A stretch of 64,000 nt of DNA from Urechis unicinctus (GCA_034190875.2 CM067348.1:10509694-10573693); one strand, 5' to 3'; numbered from the stretch's first letter, positions 1 through 11,358 are shown. A program made the numbers and translations. Notes: generated by a model not told the origin, from the letters alone.

Positions 1-329
1 AAAAATAGGCCCTAACATTTCATGCAATCGGGGACATTTACACCAAGTCTACTTTGAGGAGCCGATTCAACAGCAGGATCCTTCAAAATATACAATTACT
101 TACATGTCCAGCCAATACATTGCAGCTTCTTCATTGGTCGAACACCTCACTTCCCTGAACGCTTTCATCTGGCAAAGAGTGTTATTTTTGACGGGACCTG
201 AAAAATAAGTATATGAAAGTTTATTTAAGAAAGACAAGAAATATATACGGCCATTCAAATTTGGAAATCCGGATATTATGATACTCTTGCAGTTAGGAAC
301 TTTTTTTTCTTATAAAAATGGAGTGATAT
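1..329. other. Left-edge sequence, no gene recognised
   Basis: I see no coding potential, RNA gene or repeat here that I can name. The stretch is AT-rich and ends with a T-run just before the region that seems to be the long terminal repeat of the neighbouring gypsy-type element. Part of it may be the rest of that LTR, whose outer end I could not place. Confidence 0.4.
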
Positions 330-2700
330 TTTAATGAAATGCACCTGTAACGTATTGAGGGGTCTCACCCACCTCCGCCATTTAATGGGCGACTATGATG
401 ATGACCAGTATCATCATACCAGTATCGATGTCCGCGATACACATTACCGGAAACTTAACATTACGATCCAGTTACATCTCCCCCTTTTAAGTTACTCATT
501 ATGTATTACAAACTCACAGTAATTATACATGCTCCAATAAATCAATACCAAATTTGAGTCTCTCTAGTAATTTACTTATAGAAGTCATTATTACTGTTTA
601 ATGTGATTTACGACAGTATAAGCAAATTATTTTAACATTATACAAGCGCTTCTTGTACTATCACAACTAAAATGTATAACAGGGGAACACTACAAAATCA
701 TTATCTGGAGAAGAGACAAACATTATTTATTATGACATGAAACAAACACACATTCCTTCTCCAATATACTATAAATCAAGCCTTGTCACCGGCTTTACGG
801 TTCTGCCTGCTCTTGTAGTAACAGTACGCGAATTGTCTTTAGCAGGGATATTGCTTATAGCACTAAATCCTTCAGTAGGTTGTACACTAACTGTAGTATG
901 AACATGATCCCCTATCTGTAGCTACGGATTGTCGACGATTTCGTTCTCACCACAACTCATTTTGGAGTTTCTGCCTGTGTTATAACTGTGGCACCATTCC
1001 AGACCTTCTCATTGTCCGTCCTCACCAACACTTTCTGACCTTCTTTCAGAGGGGAGAGAGGTCGTGATGCATGATGTCGATCATTATAATATTTTTGTGA
1101 AGCCTTTGCTTCATCATCATTGTCCTTCCCTGTGTTATAAGATGGCCATCCTTGCTGAAGATTCTTTTTGTAGAATTGGCAAGGCAGTCATAATCAGTCT
1201 ACCCTTGTCTATCCCCTGGTGGCCGTCATGAATCCTGCGCAATATATCACTTTGAAGGCTCTTTAGGATGTAGATTCTGTCATCATACATCAGTTATCTC
1301 TCCGTTACTGACAAGTGATTCCTAATCTCATAGTATCCACGCAGGTGTAGAGGAACATCTCGTATGTGCTTTGGCCAACCAGACAAAGTTTAGTCGATGA
1401 CTATTTGCAACTCCTCATCCTTGTCGGCCGCGACCATGACATCTTCAGGCTTTGCTGTGGAGAACGACTTCTCTTGCAACGCGTCCACATGATGCATAAC
1501 CTCCTATGCCTTTACAGTGGCCGCAGAATCGTGCAGCATGGGACTACTTGATAGAGTGTCAACCAAGATCATGTCCTTTCCCGGTACATACTCAGCTCTA
1601 GGATTGAATCTCATGAGCCGAAGGAGAAGACGCTGGCATCGTATCGGTACCTGATCAATGTCCTTGCTCATAATCAGGGGTACCAGCGGTTTATGGTCGG
1701 TCAACAACTTAAATGTCTCCAACCCAGACAGGTATTGCGTAAACTTCTCACATGCCCAAACTGAGGCCAAACTTTCCTTTTCTATTTGCACATAGTTTCT
1801 TTCAGCTGTGGTTAGTGAGCGAGATGCAAAAGCTATTGGCTTAAGTTCATAACATCCAGTTTTCAGTTGCATCAGGGTTGCTCCAGACACTACAGCCGGT
1901 AGGTTCGGGTCGTAATATGCAAGCACAGGCGCTGAAGTAATGAGGATCTTCGCCTCTCGAAAGGCCCAGTCTTGACTCGATCCCCATATCCAGACCATAT
2001 TGGAGCATAGCAGGTCATTCATGGTTTTTAACACTGTGGCTAACTTCTCCATGAACTGTTCTAGGTAGTTTATTATACCCAGACATCTCTTCAGCTCCGT
2101 GACATTTGTCGGCTCTTCCAATTCACTTATGGCCTGTATCTTATTCCTGGATGTCTCAGAAATTCTACATTGGACTTGCGTAGTTCACATTTGGATTTGT
2201 TCAGTTTAAGTCTGACTTGCCTATCAGCTCCATGACTTTCGCCAATCTTGTCTCGTGCTCCGCCTCTGTTGAACCGTACACTAGTTTATCATCCATATAG
2301 AGGGCGACTCCATCAGTGTCTTGCAACAGGTCGGTCATGACCCGCTGGAATATCTCCGGCGCACTCGTGATTCCAAAGGGCAATCTACGAAAGCAATATC
2401 TGCCAAATGGAGTGATGAATGTTGTCAACTTGGAACACTGTGGGTTCAATAGTATGGCCCAAAAACCACTTGCTGCATCCAGCGATGAGAATATTTTTGC
2501 TCCTGAAATGTTTGGTAGAATGTCATCTAAAGTTGGTAAGATACGCCTATCTCTTACCACATACTCATTCAATCTTTTCAAGTCCACACACAATCAGACA
2601 GTCTTGTCCTTTTTTAACACTGGAACGATTGGAGCACACCACTCTGTCGGTTCCTGAACGGGAGCTATTACACCATGGCTCTCCTTCCGTCGCAGTTCCT
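330..2700 (-). mobile_element. Ty3/gypsy LTR retrotransposon, broken
   Basis: Fossil Ty3/gypsy element on the minus strand. Parts seen in transcription order: reverse transcriptase at about 2.6-2.2 kb, with FRRLPFGITSAPEIFQ and the YMDD catalytic motif; RNase H at about 2.1-1.5 kb, with TDHKPL and LRLMRFNPRAEYVPGK, as expected for the gypsy RT/RNase H unit; an integrase zinc-binding-like stretch near 1.2 kb; and an integrase C-terminal-like stretch (EGQKVLVRTD) near 1.03 kb. A purine-rich tract (AAAAGGGGGAGA on the minus strand) at about 477-488 is followed by TGTAAC, a plausible polypurine tract and start of the 3' LTR at about 476. It is broken, with several breaks, and no gag or 5' LTR was recognised. 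The family is certain from RT and RNase H; the ends are approximate. Confidence 0.85.
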
Positions 2701-4270
2701 CTTTAACCTTTGACATTAGAGGTTAGGGAATCCTACGCGCTGAATAAATGCTGTATGGCTCTGCATCAGCTTTTAATCTTATGTTGATTGGTCGACACTT
2801 CATGAGCCCTACATCACCATACACTGAAGAATCCATTTTTGGTTCGTTCAGCTGTCTTTGGAAAAGTAGTCGGTATCATTTGGAAAAATGTCATGGCTTA
2901 TTATCCTTGAAGCTGACTAATCCCTTCGAATCACTGTATGTATCCTCCAGTATGCACGTCGAATCACTATTTGTATCCTCGAATAAACACATTGGCTTCC
3001 GTTCTTTACGCGTTGAAGAACCGACTATGAACCGTCTAATGTGTCACGAGGTGCTTGTCGTGGCAGCAACAACTACTCCTGAGGAAGGTCTTCACGCAGT
3101 TGATTATCCCTATGTGTGGGTATTGCATGGTTTACCTTTTAAACCCCCCCCCCCCCCCCTCTCCCTCCCTCATCTTGACTCAATAGACCATTTCCCGGTG
3201 ACCCGGAAGAAGTTCTTCCCGCGCCCCGTCTTGTTGCTACCCGTAACAAGCTTTTCCTTAGCGACGCTGTATGAACAGTTTGTAGCGTACCGTAAATGAT
3301 GTTTTGAATCTGTTTTTGCCGAATAATGTACGAACCCATTGCTGCTGGGGCAGGTGCAACTCAGACAGCCAATATAGAGATCGTGAAAGAATTCCTATTC
3401 CAATGCTACGCTCCAATCCAAAGAAATGCAGAGAGTGGGCCAATGCCTGGCATGTGGACGGGTAGCCGTGCAAGACTTCTTATAGTTATATATTTATGCA
3501 TAGATGATAGTAGACGGATGAATAACTCGTACTTTCTCGCGGTTATGTTATGGCGACGAGACTTTGGCGCGAGTTAAGGTTCATATTTCCGGTGTCTTGG
3601 TTGCTATGATCTGACAATGACAAGGTCGTCTGCTCGTTGTTTAGATTTTTTGTATCGTCGTTCTTAAGAGGGCTGTGTTCATCTTGATCTTTAAAAACAC
3701 TGGTTAGTAAATTCTAGTTTTAAATTATTTTGCCACCAAAGGCATTTAAAACATTTTTATTTAACAAGAAACCATACCGATACATTCCATGAAGAGGGCG
3801 GTTCTCGCAATAAATTAAGGGACTCGAGTCAACCTTTGTAGGGCTCTGTCTAGCATGGCGTAAACATGGGAATTAATATTTCATTTACCAATGGCAATAC
3901 AACCAAATTATAATGGGATGGGTTGTAATCGCAATGGATGGGTAACGCACATTAAACTATATACAGCTATGTATGGGTGATCGTAGCCTCGTCGTGCACG
4001 GCAAGGGTGATCGTATCCTTGAATCAGTAGACAATACCATGATAGGATTGCCCAATTATTTTATAGTTTAGAGTTGTTATGAACCAAATTACTTTATTTT
4101 ATCACTATAATCGATTTAAAAAAGTGTGCAATTGTAATCGTGGTCAGAGATTGCAAATTTGAAGATTTATATTTAGTAACAGCATTCTAAATCAATGATG
4201 CTTCCCACCCACCTAGAGCTGCATTACACTACCCATATCATAAATTGAAATCAGTATTTGATTCTATTTG
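2701..4270. other. No recognised gene; C-tract and simple sequence
   Basis: Several open stretches overlap a polypyrimidine tract (a run of C followed by CTCC repeats near 3.14-3.18 kb) but none resembles a known protein. The first few hundred bases may be upstream remains of the gypsy element. The rest, from 3.3 to 4.27 kb, shows no coding signal I can support. Confidence 0.35.
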
Positions 4271-4271
4271 C

Positions 4272-4378
4272 AGAAGATGTCGTGTACTATTGTGGTGTGC
4301 TTCCTCAGAGAAGTGTAGGGGATTGTCGTTCCATGCAGTTCATAGGCCACTTAATATAAAGTGGGAGAAAAATAAATA
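4272..4378 (+). pseudogene. THAP-domain-like fragment
   Basis: After a good acceptor-like sequence (TTTGCAG) there is an ATG with Cys codons (MSCTIV), and in a shifted frame the peptide CASSEKCRGLSFHAVHRP. The order Cys-x-x-x-x-Cys, RGLSFH and a following Lys/Trp-rich stretch (IKWEKNK) is what the N-terminal half of a THAP zinc finger looks like (C2CH; typical 'GLSFHRFP'). The frame changes within the first 40 bases and a stop follows KNK, so this is a degraded piece rather than a working exon. THAP domains occur in P-element transposases and in host proteins. P-element-like coding remains lie 0.8 kb away on the opposite strand. This is a call from short similarity only. Confidence 0.35.
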
Positions 4379-5190
4379 ATCAACTGAATAAACAGTTGTG
4401 ATAAATCATCATCGTAGATACTCAAGCCAGAGGGGTGAAATGATAGTGTAATAAGTTTAACAGTATAAAATTTGACTTGTTATTGAGTTCCTAATATGAT
4501 TGTTCTTTAAATTATTTATCATGCTCAAGACATATGGAATTATATGACTATAAGATGACAATGTTTTGTAATTCAAGCAACTTTGGTTGATTGTATATGC
4601 ATTTAATCAAGGGTAAGAGATAAGATATTCTATTAAATCATGTCACCCCAACATAACTATGTAAGTTCTTAGCAAACTTCAAGATAATAAACTCACATAC
4701 ACCATCATTCAGTTACTTGTAAATTCTATTTACACATGTGCCATGATCACTCTCATGCCATAACAATAACAATTTAACGCAATAAAAGCTTTAACTTAAC
4801 TCGCTGCAAAAAGTATATCATTATCAAAACAAATCTATCAAATCTAAATATACTTACAAGCTTACTCACAACACATTGTAAATGAAATATTCACACACCT
4901 AGCATATAACTTGCACAACTTGACAAAATAAAGATAAACTCCCACACTCACTTATACAGAACTTATAAATATAGAAAGTATCTACACTAAACATAGCTAG
5001 CCACCAGGCTAAAACTACGTTTATTTAGAATGTGCCATAATACCAAAAAATTGGAACGAATTGTATGGTACAATAGATAAGAAAATAGAAAACGAATTCA
5101 CAAGTAGCTGACAAATGAGTTTACTTTTTAAGCGTTTTTCGTAGACCTTTACTCCTTTTGGATTTGTATTTTTCCATTAGCACCTTGCAG
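4379..5190. other. AT-rich stretch, nothing recognised
   Basis: AT-rich sequence with no open frame of note and no repeat structure I could identify. It separates two fragments that may both derive from a P-element-type transposon. Confidence 0.35.
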
Positions 5191-5203
5191 CGGTGATGTA
5201 TTC

Positions 5204-5560
5204 TTATTTTGAAAAAAGACCTGAAATGTCACGGAACACACTGCATAGCACCTCTTCTGAGAAATACGACGGCGGTTTGCCTTCTTGAACACATTCCAAT
5301 AATTTACTAGAGAGGGTGTCTATACATTTTTGAGTGAACCTTGCTTTGGAGACGGTTACATTGTCCTCCTTAAGATAGATTATAAAAATTGTCTCCAAAG
5401 ATCTAAACATATGCACTGTAGTTTGTTTGATGTATGTCAAACCCCCTCTGTCCTTTGATTTAGTAAACTCAACAAAAGATGCACAAGGATTTTCTGACTC
5501 ACATGCCAACATGTCAATGCATTCATGGTAGTCACCTTGACCATATTTAGATCGAAGTTA
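5204..5560 (-). pseudogene. P-element/THAP9-type transposase C-terminal fragment (tentative)
   Basis: A 102-codon open stretch on the minus strand, extendable upstream in the same frame to about 5.56 kb, contains KYGQGDYHECIDML and FVEFTKSKDRGGL. The 'KDRGGL' block, preceded by a short Cys-containing stretch and followed by a run of hydrophobic and acidic helices, resembles the C-terminal region common in THAP9/P-element-like transposases of invertebrates. No catalytic core is visible here, and I do not see a complete gene. Alternatively it is a 3' exon of the host gene whose first exons lie at 6.0-6.6 kb on the same strand. I could not find a phase-consistent splice path between them, so I keep them apart. 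Confidence 0.35.
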
Positions 5561-5586
5561 ATGAACTATACTACCGCCTATGTATG

Positions 5587-5907
5587 CTAGGATTTGACTT
5601 CTCCTTCATCAATAGTTCTGTCCGCTACAGTGGTGCATTTATTGTCTTCTGGCCATTTTCTGAAAATCAAAGCGGTAAAAAATTTAATACATAAAAAACG
5701 ACAGACAGAAATAGAAAGTGGTTGAATGAGTACTGATATAACGACTAAATGAAACTTAATCCATGACTTTTCCTTAGCACTTGTAGGAAATCTCCCATCA
5801 CACAAGCAATCTTTGAGTGGACTAAGCCTTTGTATAAGTCCCGGGACTGTGGAAAACAATTTAATAACGTGTTTACAGAGGTTGATCAATACCACCCAAA
5901 AAGTCAT
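5587..5907 (-). other. Possible further exons, unresolved
   Basis: Two stretches here look exon-like on the minus strand: one after a TTTTCCACAG acceptor (SPLKDCLCDGRFPTSAKEKSW) and one after a TTTGATTTTCAG acceptor (KWPEDNKCTTVADRTIDEG, then a stop codon). In the single open frame they are joined by hydrophobic, intron-like sequence. Neither joins in frame to the well-supported exon ending at 6015 with the donor I prefer. They may be the 3' part of that gene through a donor I have not found, or part of the transposon-like fragment downstream. Confidence 0.25.
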
Positions 5908-6014
5908 CTTAAGTTTATGAAAAACAGTGGAATAATGTTGGCCTTTAATTCAAGCTTATGTTACTTTTTTTAACAAGATAAACAAAGGAATAGTTAATTG
6001 ACTGTGGTACCAAC

Positions 6015-6592
6015 CATTCATAGACCATTCCAAACTTTTCCAGTTGTTCAATACCTCTCTGGACATCGTCATGTGTCACCTATTGCATATGTAAAGGTTT
6101 CTTTAATGTAAAATATGCTGCTTTGTCTGCAATAGCATGTATGATCAAGATTTACAATAATCTAGCACATGACATCGTGTTACCTTTTCCTCAGCCTTCA
6201 GTGCATAACAATGATCAAATATTTCCTGAAGCAGATAGTCATTTGAAATTCAACATTGCTTGGTTCCAGATTAATAACTGTATGTTGTGACATATGATAG
6301 TTCACTTGTCTCAAAACTAATAAACAACTAAGCACAAGATCAATTAATTACCATCAGAGTATGCTGATATTCATCTTCTTGATCTACTTCTTTTACTATT
6401 GATTCCACATCCTGCATAGCAACAAATATAATTGACCACCACTATTTTGATGACTAAAATACATCACCACAAAGAGTTATATTTAGTATCCTAGGAATAA
6501 AGATTTCTTACAAGGTGGTTAGAAAGCACAATAAGTAAATATTCACCATAAACAAGGCATCCACTGCTTGATTCCAAATTGAAAAAGACATT
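6015..6592 (-). CDS. 5' coding exons of an unrecognised host gene
   Basis: Four exons on the minus strand fit together: 6547-6592 (acceptor TTTGCAG, one base, then ATG), 6352-6411, 6185-6226 and 6015-6079. Each is bounded by AG and GT (donors GTGAAT, GTAATT, GTAAAC, GTTGGT). The first three end in phase 0 and the fourth ends with two bases over, so the reading frame stays open throughout. The peptide starts MSFSIWNQAVDALFM and continues DVESIVKEVDQEDEYQHTLM, EIFDHCYALKAEEK and VTHDDVQRGIEQLEKFG. It is helical and acidic. The last block has the look of a winged-helix or helix-turn-helix recognition segment, but I recognise no family. An untranslated first exon and promoter probably lie upstream, in the CG-containing stretch at about 6.74-6.85 kb. 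The 3' end is unresolved. The exon structure is well supported; the function is unknown. Confidence 0.55.
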
Positions 6593-7620
6593 CTGCAAAT
6601 ATATTGTAGTTGTAGTTGACCAAGTCAAATTGGTAGATGCTACACCATATTTCTTCTCTTATATGCCTATAGAGGATGGTGGAAGCCTTTAAAACAACCT
6701 TAAAAAGTCCTTATCTTGTATAGCAATGGACCATCTTGCAGTTGGAGCCAGACTGGCTGCATTCGCACCGTTTGGCGATCGCGACCAAAGTCACCCAAGC
6801 GCGTTTGGTAGTGTACGGTTTTGCTTAGCTCGTATATTTATATAGATACATGTCACTGTTGCTCGGGGTTATTGACTTAAGTGCCTGTAATCGCGACATG
6901 GGGTCGGATGGGATTATGTCGACCTCACTACGTAGCCCCATGGAAGGGTGGGCTGGTGTCGAGTAAAATAGGTGGATTTAAAAAACGGAACAATATGAAT
7001 TTCCCATGATATAAATCGTTCCTTCCACGGAACTACGAAATATTAAACTGCAAAATTTAGTTGAGAGCAATCAAAAGTTTCCAATGACAATTACCTTACG
7101 TCGCATCATCCCACGTTTTTTTAAACATTTAACTGCCAGTCATGTGACTTTGGTATTCAATGTGGGTATCTGGTATGATATATTGCTAATTATATATTTG
7201 GGTTTTTTTTGTTTTGTGAGAATTGTCTCTTTGGGACATAGAAAAGTGTACTTTCGCATCGAAACAGTGTTCATCTTGCATACATTCGGTGAAATATCGA
7301 CGACCTGGTCATAAAGAATCAATGTTGTCACAACATGTTAGATAATGATGAACTGACAAATATAGAAAATAACAACAACAACATCAACAACAACAACAAA
7401 AGAATTTAGATCTAAGGCAAAACGTTAAGTGTAAATCGCAATATAAGAATCCCCTCGTGCGTATATTAGCTCCAACAATGGTTTAATAACGGTACACTTC
7501 CCTTGCAGCTACTGCAAGCCTGAACACATTCGTACACAGTAGTTTCGCCACTGTTGAACACACACGCACACATATTGCTCCGGTCGAACGGTAATATGAA
7601 TATATACCTGACGTCTTGCA
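6593..7620. other. Upstream and intergenic DNA, no coding gene recognised
   Basis: From 6.74 to 6.85 kb there is a CG-containing segment (CCGTTTGGCGATCGCG, AAGCGCGTTTGG) that could be the promoter of the minus-strand gene at 6.0-6.6 kb. The rest is AT-rich, with CAACAA repeats at about 7.37-7.41 kb. Open stretches at 7.08-7.33 kb on both strands look like chance ORFs. Confidence 0.3.
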
Positions 7621-7629
7621 GGGTAATAT

Positions 7630-7775
7630 ACATACATGTGCATGCATGCATGCATACATACATACATACATACATACATACATACATACATACATACATA
7701 CATACATACATACATACATACAGACATACATACATACATACATACATACATACATACATACATACATACATACAT

Positions 7776-7866
<91 letters not shown>

Positions 7867-7872
7867 TACACA

Positions 7873-7928
<56 letters not shown>

Positions 7929-8119
7929 TACATACATACATACATACATACATACATACATACATACATACATACATACATACATACATACATACATACA
8001 TACATACATACATACATACATACATACATACATACATACATACATACATACATACATACATACATACATACATACATACATACATACATACATACATACA
8101 TACATACATACATACATAA
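7630..8119. repeat. CATA/CA compound microsatellite
   Basis: About 490 bp of tetranucleotide CATA with two inner blocks of CA dinucleotide (about 7.79-7.86 and 7.87-7.92 kb). Because 4 is not a multiple of 3 and the array has no stop, all frames are open on both strands and give Tyr-Ile-His-Thr or Met-Tyr-Val-Cys peptides. These are artefacts. The array abuts the left side of the Polinton region. Confidence 0.98.
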
Positions 8120-8486
8120 GAGTAAATCTCTTTGGGTCGACGTAAGTGTAAGTCCCTTGTTTGATGCGATCGAGGTCTTCTACAAACTGGGAAACCTTTT
8201 GTTGCTTTGTTCGATAAACTCAGGATCGGGGCGCACGGTTATCATCCTGATCGTGAAGAGCTTCCAACAGTAGAATCCACCTACCTCCAGTACTTATTCA
8301 CATCCTGGAGGGGATAGGAATGAGTCACATGGGGTAGGACAGGTCAGATAACATACAGCCCAATCTTCGGTGGAGGTGGGGTCACAGGGGAAATCCCGGG
8401 GCCTCTGTGGTCCTGCTGGAACTGGAGAGCAGTTGTCATACCAGGAGGCTTTTGCACTTTATCACACAACATCTATTACATTGAGG

Positions 8487-9044
8487 TCACAGCCCACTCT
8501 CGTCTTTTTCATTGATTGAAACAGTCTGACGTGCCTTTACAGATCTGGCCTTAATTTCACCCTTCATTTGGCTATATTTTGTGAGCTCAGCTAAAAAAAG
8601 CTTAAATTCATGATCCGAGATATAACTACCTTCAAGTGCAGCCGATACAATGTCAGCAATGGTATTCAATTTGCTCTGAGCTAGAATGTGGATCTTATCA
8701 TATTTTTTCACCTTAATGGTCAGCCGCTGACTGATGCATTTTCCAGCAATTACAACAAGCCCACAAGCGGCCCCCGTAGCACCCAAGACTGTACCAATAG
8801 GGGTAGCAACCACCGTAGACATCAGACCTGCACCACTTGCGCCAAGACACATATCAACAGCAACTAAAACTGTGTCTGCTGCGTCCACCAAGTTTACTGC
8901 ACACCTATATTTTTTGTACATAGCAACATATTTTTCAATTTCTTTCTCAAGGTATTGCCTCTTGATGGTGATCTCATTCAACCGATAGGAGTGGCCTGGA
9001 TTCTCTTCAGGTGGATCAGGAGTAATGGTCGGGTGTTGTTTCAT
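8487..9044 (-). CDS. Polinton protein with Gly/Ala-rich hydrophobic centre, unknown role
   Basis: 185 codons, open from an ATG. The N-terminus is polar and Pro-containing (HPTITPDPPEENPGHSY), then comes a Lys/Tyr-rich helix (about residues 25-50). About residues 55-105 form a hydrophobic Gly/Ala/Val-rich stretch with two candidate membrane or glycine-zipper segments (VDMCLGASGAGLMSTVVATP; GTVLGATGAACGLVVIAGKC). The C-terminal half is helical and charged. I know of no named Polinton family it fits. The composition suggests a membrane-inserting or pore-like helper protein of the particle, but that is inference. It lies on the same strand as, and just downstream of, the fibre-like protein, so the two could be transcribed together. 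Confidence 0.55.
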   Translation of the reverse strand: MKQHPTITPDPPEENPGHSYRLNEITIKRQYLEKEIEKYVAMYKKYRCAVNLVDAADTVLVAVDMCLGASGAGLMSTVVATPIGTVLGATGAACGLVVIAGKCISQRLTIKVKKYDKIHILAQSKLNTIADIVSAALEGSYISDHEFKLFLAELTKYSQMKGEIKARSVKARQTVSINEKDESGL

Positions 9045-9067
9045 ACTACCCTAATAGGCACATAAGT

Positions 9068-10363
9068 CTATATGTCAAGTTCAATAAGGAGTGATACTAC
9101 AGACCAACTCGCCCCTCTTGTATAAAAGTTAATAACGTTGCCCTGTTCTAAAGATTTTACAACAGCCCATTGGTCTGCAGGCTTAATCATTCCTACCACT
9201 TGGTTCGTTCCATTAATAACAGGAAGGACTGTTATAGGACCAGTATCAGCACCAACACTCGAAGACAACCCCATACGAATGATCCTACCACCACATGTCA
9301 TCGTATGTCCACAGCCTGAGTCTTGTGAGTCTCGACCCCTAGCCCCATGGCCACTCATATCCTGTCTGAAGGGAGCCATTTGCTTCTGCCCATATAGTAA
9401 TGAGGGGTTTCGTTTGTGAGTTTATGTGTTCCATCAGGTCCAGATACAGTCTTTGTTGTGCATCAACATACTTTTTATTAACAGCATGTTTAGGCAATAT
9501 TGGGTCTCCCAACTGAACGATTCTATTATCCCATTTCAAGGTCTCCAGTCATAGTACTGCCACTTTTATCCATTTTTTGTGAGTCACCAATAGATACATA
9601 GGTCTCTGTGGCATATTCCGAGAGGTCGGTGCCTTGAACAGTGCTTGCCGGTTTTCGCCTAGGTCCATATATACTCGTTTTATTGACATCTTGTAAATTC
9701 AAGAACAAGGCTAACAGGTAAGTCGTTGTTATCCAATAGCCTTCCTTTATTATCACGTAACTGAACTCATGCACTGTTCCGCTAGTGACACGCTTACATA
9801 CAGGATTAGCGATGTTTGTGGTTATAATATCACCGAAAGAGCCACCCTCTAAACCTACAACTTCAAGAAGCGTAGTGGGCACACCATCTAGCAATTTGTG
9901 CGTAGAGTGTGTTAAATATGCTAAAGTTGATGGGCTGGTCACCTATGTGAGTACCTGAAGGAATTAATTGCCTACCCCGACCGCCATCAAGACCCAACAT
10001 ATTTAACACACCGTCGGAAATGTGTACAGCCCTATTATCAGGAACTGTGAGGGTAATAAGCCCATTCACAGCATCAACATCTAAACCAAGACCTATTGAC
10101 GTAATCTGCTGCTGAAGAAGGCTGAAACTCCAGAGACCAGGTTTCAATTGGACATATCCTCCTCAAGGTTTCAATTGAAGAGGTCCTCCCTCTTCTGAAG
10201 TTCTTGACCGCCATTGAAGGACCTCGGTTGATTCGAGATTGTACCAGCCCACAGTATACGTGATTGACCTAAGGCCAACACATAGATCGCCCCCAGTGTT
10301 GTCAATAGTATTTTGCAGGGACACGGTGTCGCCGCTTTGAACATTTGACAGAGTGTGATACAT
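9068..10363 (-). pseudogene. Polinton fibre-like protein with phage tail-fibre-type motif
   Basis: Minus-strand coding region, broken. The N-terminal part (from about 10.36 kb, MYHTLSNVQSGDTVSLQNTI) is beta-rich. The middle has GLDVDAVNGLITLTVPDN-type stretches. Near 9.55-9.45 kb stands MDKSGSTMTGDLEMG followed closely by an Asn-Arg-Ile core and a Pro...Ala-Val-Asn-Lys-Lys-Tyr-Val-Asp block. That is the repeat unit known from phage tail-fibre and other receptor-binding fibre proteins (pattern M.GDL.M....I..L..P.....A.NK.YVD). The C-terminal part is Gly/Ser-rich with a possible beta-domain. Likely role, by analogy: trimeric spike or host attachment protein on the virion. Its start codon is only 6 bp from that of the divergent gene on the plus strand. 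Confidence 0.6.
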
Positions 10364-10369
10364 AGCACT

Positions 10370-11346
10370 ATGAATAAACAAGCCTTTACATTCAATACAA
10401 ATAAAACGTACAAAACTGGGCATGTCTACCCACCTCATATTGATCGTGACGATCTGACACACCTTCTCATCCAGGTTAAGGCAGGTAAAATTGCAGATGT
10501 GTTTAGGGTGGAGTTCTCCAACCTGTTTGATAAATACTTGGTGCCAAACATAAGTGATGACAGCCTTGTAGTTGGATGGAGAACCAACCACATGCAATAC
10601 TGGCAGAACCAGGTAAACTTTGTTGTATGGCGTGCAACAAGCGGCTGCGGAGTTTCTGCCCTAGACCACCTCAAATCTGACTCCCCAGCACTAAGTAACC
10701 TCTACAGGTTTCACGTCTACTACACCATCCGGAGACTTTTAGACGAAATGAGAATAGCACTGCCGGATGACGCCACATGGTCGGCCACCAACAACACTTT
10801 TGACAAGAGAATCTACCACCGGCTCTGCCACGAGTTTGGGGTTGATGAAAACAGCGACTGGAGGATAAAAGGCGGTAACCAGGGCCTAGGGCGGGTATAC
10901 TTCACTGACCCTGAAACACATGAGGTACGGGGCATCACTCATTATGGAAACACCCACCTGTACGAATCCGTTAGGCAAACCTTTGAGAAATCAACCGATG
11001 GCTTTATTTTCCAGGGCGGCAAGCTACATATTGATTTCATAAAGCAAGACCAAGAGGGGCAAGCATTGCCTGGAGTACTTTCATCCTGGAAAATTCGGAG
11101 GGGTTCACATCCCCAGGTATCACACGGATCAACGACAGCATTCGGACTTATGTCTGGGCTATTCTTGGTGCTCAAGCGCAGACCCGCTCAAAGATACTAG
11201 ATGTTGGCACGTCCTTTGATGCTCAAAAGCAACTTCAGGCCAACGTTAAGGATGCCATTAATTCCCCAGTGGACATTCCGTCATCCATCCGCCGGTATCA
11301 GAACGTCCTCCAGAAAGCTTCCTCAAAGGTTGATTATGTGTTCTGA
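10370..11346 (+). pseudogene. Polinton virion-type protein (possible minor capsid/penton-like)
   Basis: Plus-strand coding region of roughly 325 codons, broken. It opens MNKQAFTFNTNKTYKTGHVY. The middle contains YWQNQVNFVVWRATSGCGVS and ALSNLYRFHVYYTIRRLL, and the C-terminal part (from about 11.1 kb) is rich in Ser/Gln with TRSKILDVGTSFDAQKQLQA. Polintons carry one or more conserved virion genes besides the major capsid, including a penton-type minor capsid, and this ORF's size and its place next to capsid and fibre genes suit such a role. I cannot see a diagnostic fold in the sequence alone, so the penton idea is a guess. Confidence 0.45.
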
Positions 11347-11358
11347 ACGGGCCTTTAC

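Noticed and set aside
7084-7331. Overlapping plus and minus ORFs
   Set aside because: Short, hydrophobic, AT-driven chance ORFs without splice context or similarity.
7466-8273. Long ORFs on both strands with Tyr-Ile-His-Thr or Met-Tyr-Val-Cys repeats
   Set aside because: They are translations of the CATA/CA microsatellite, which has no stop codon in any frame.
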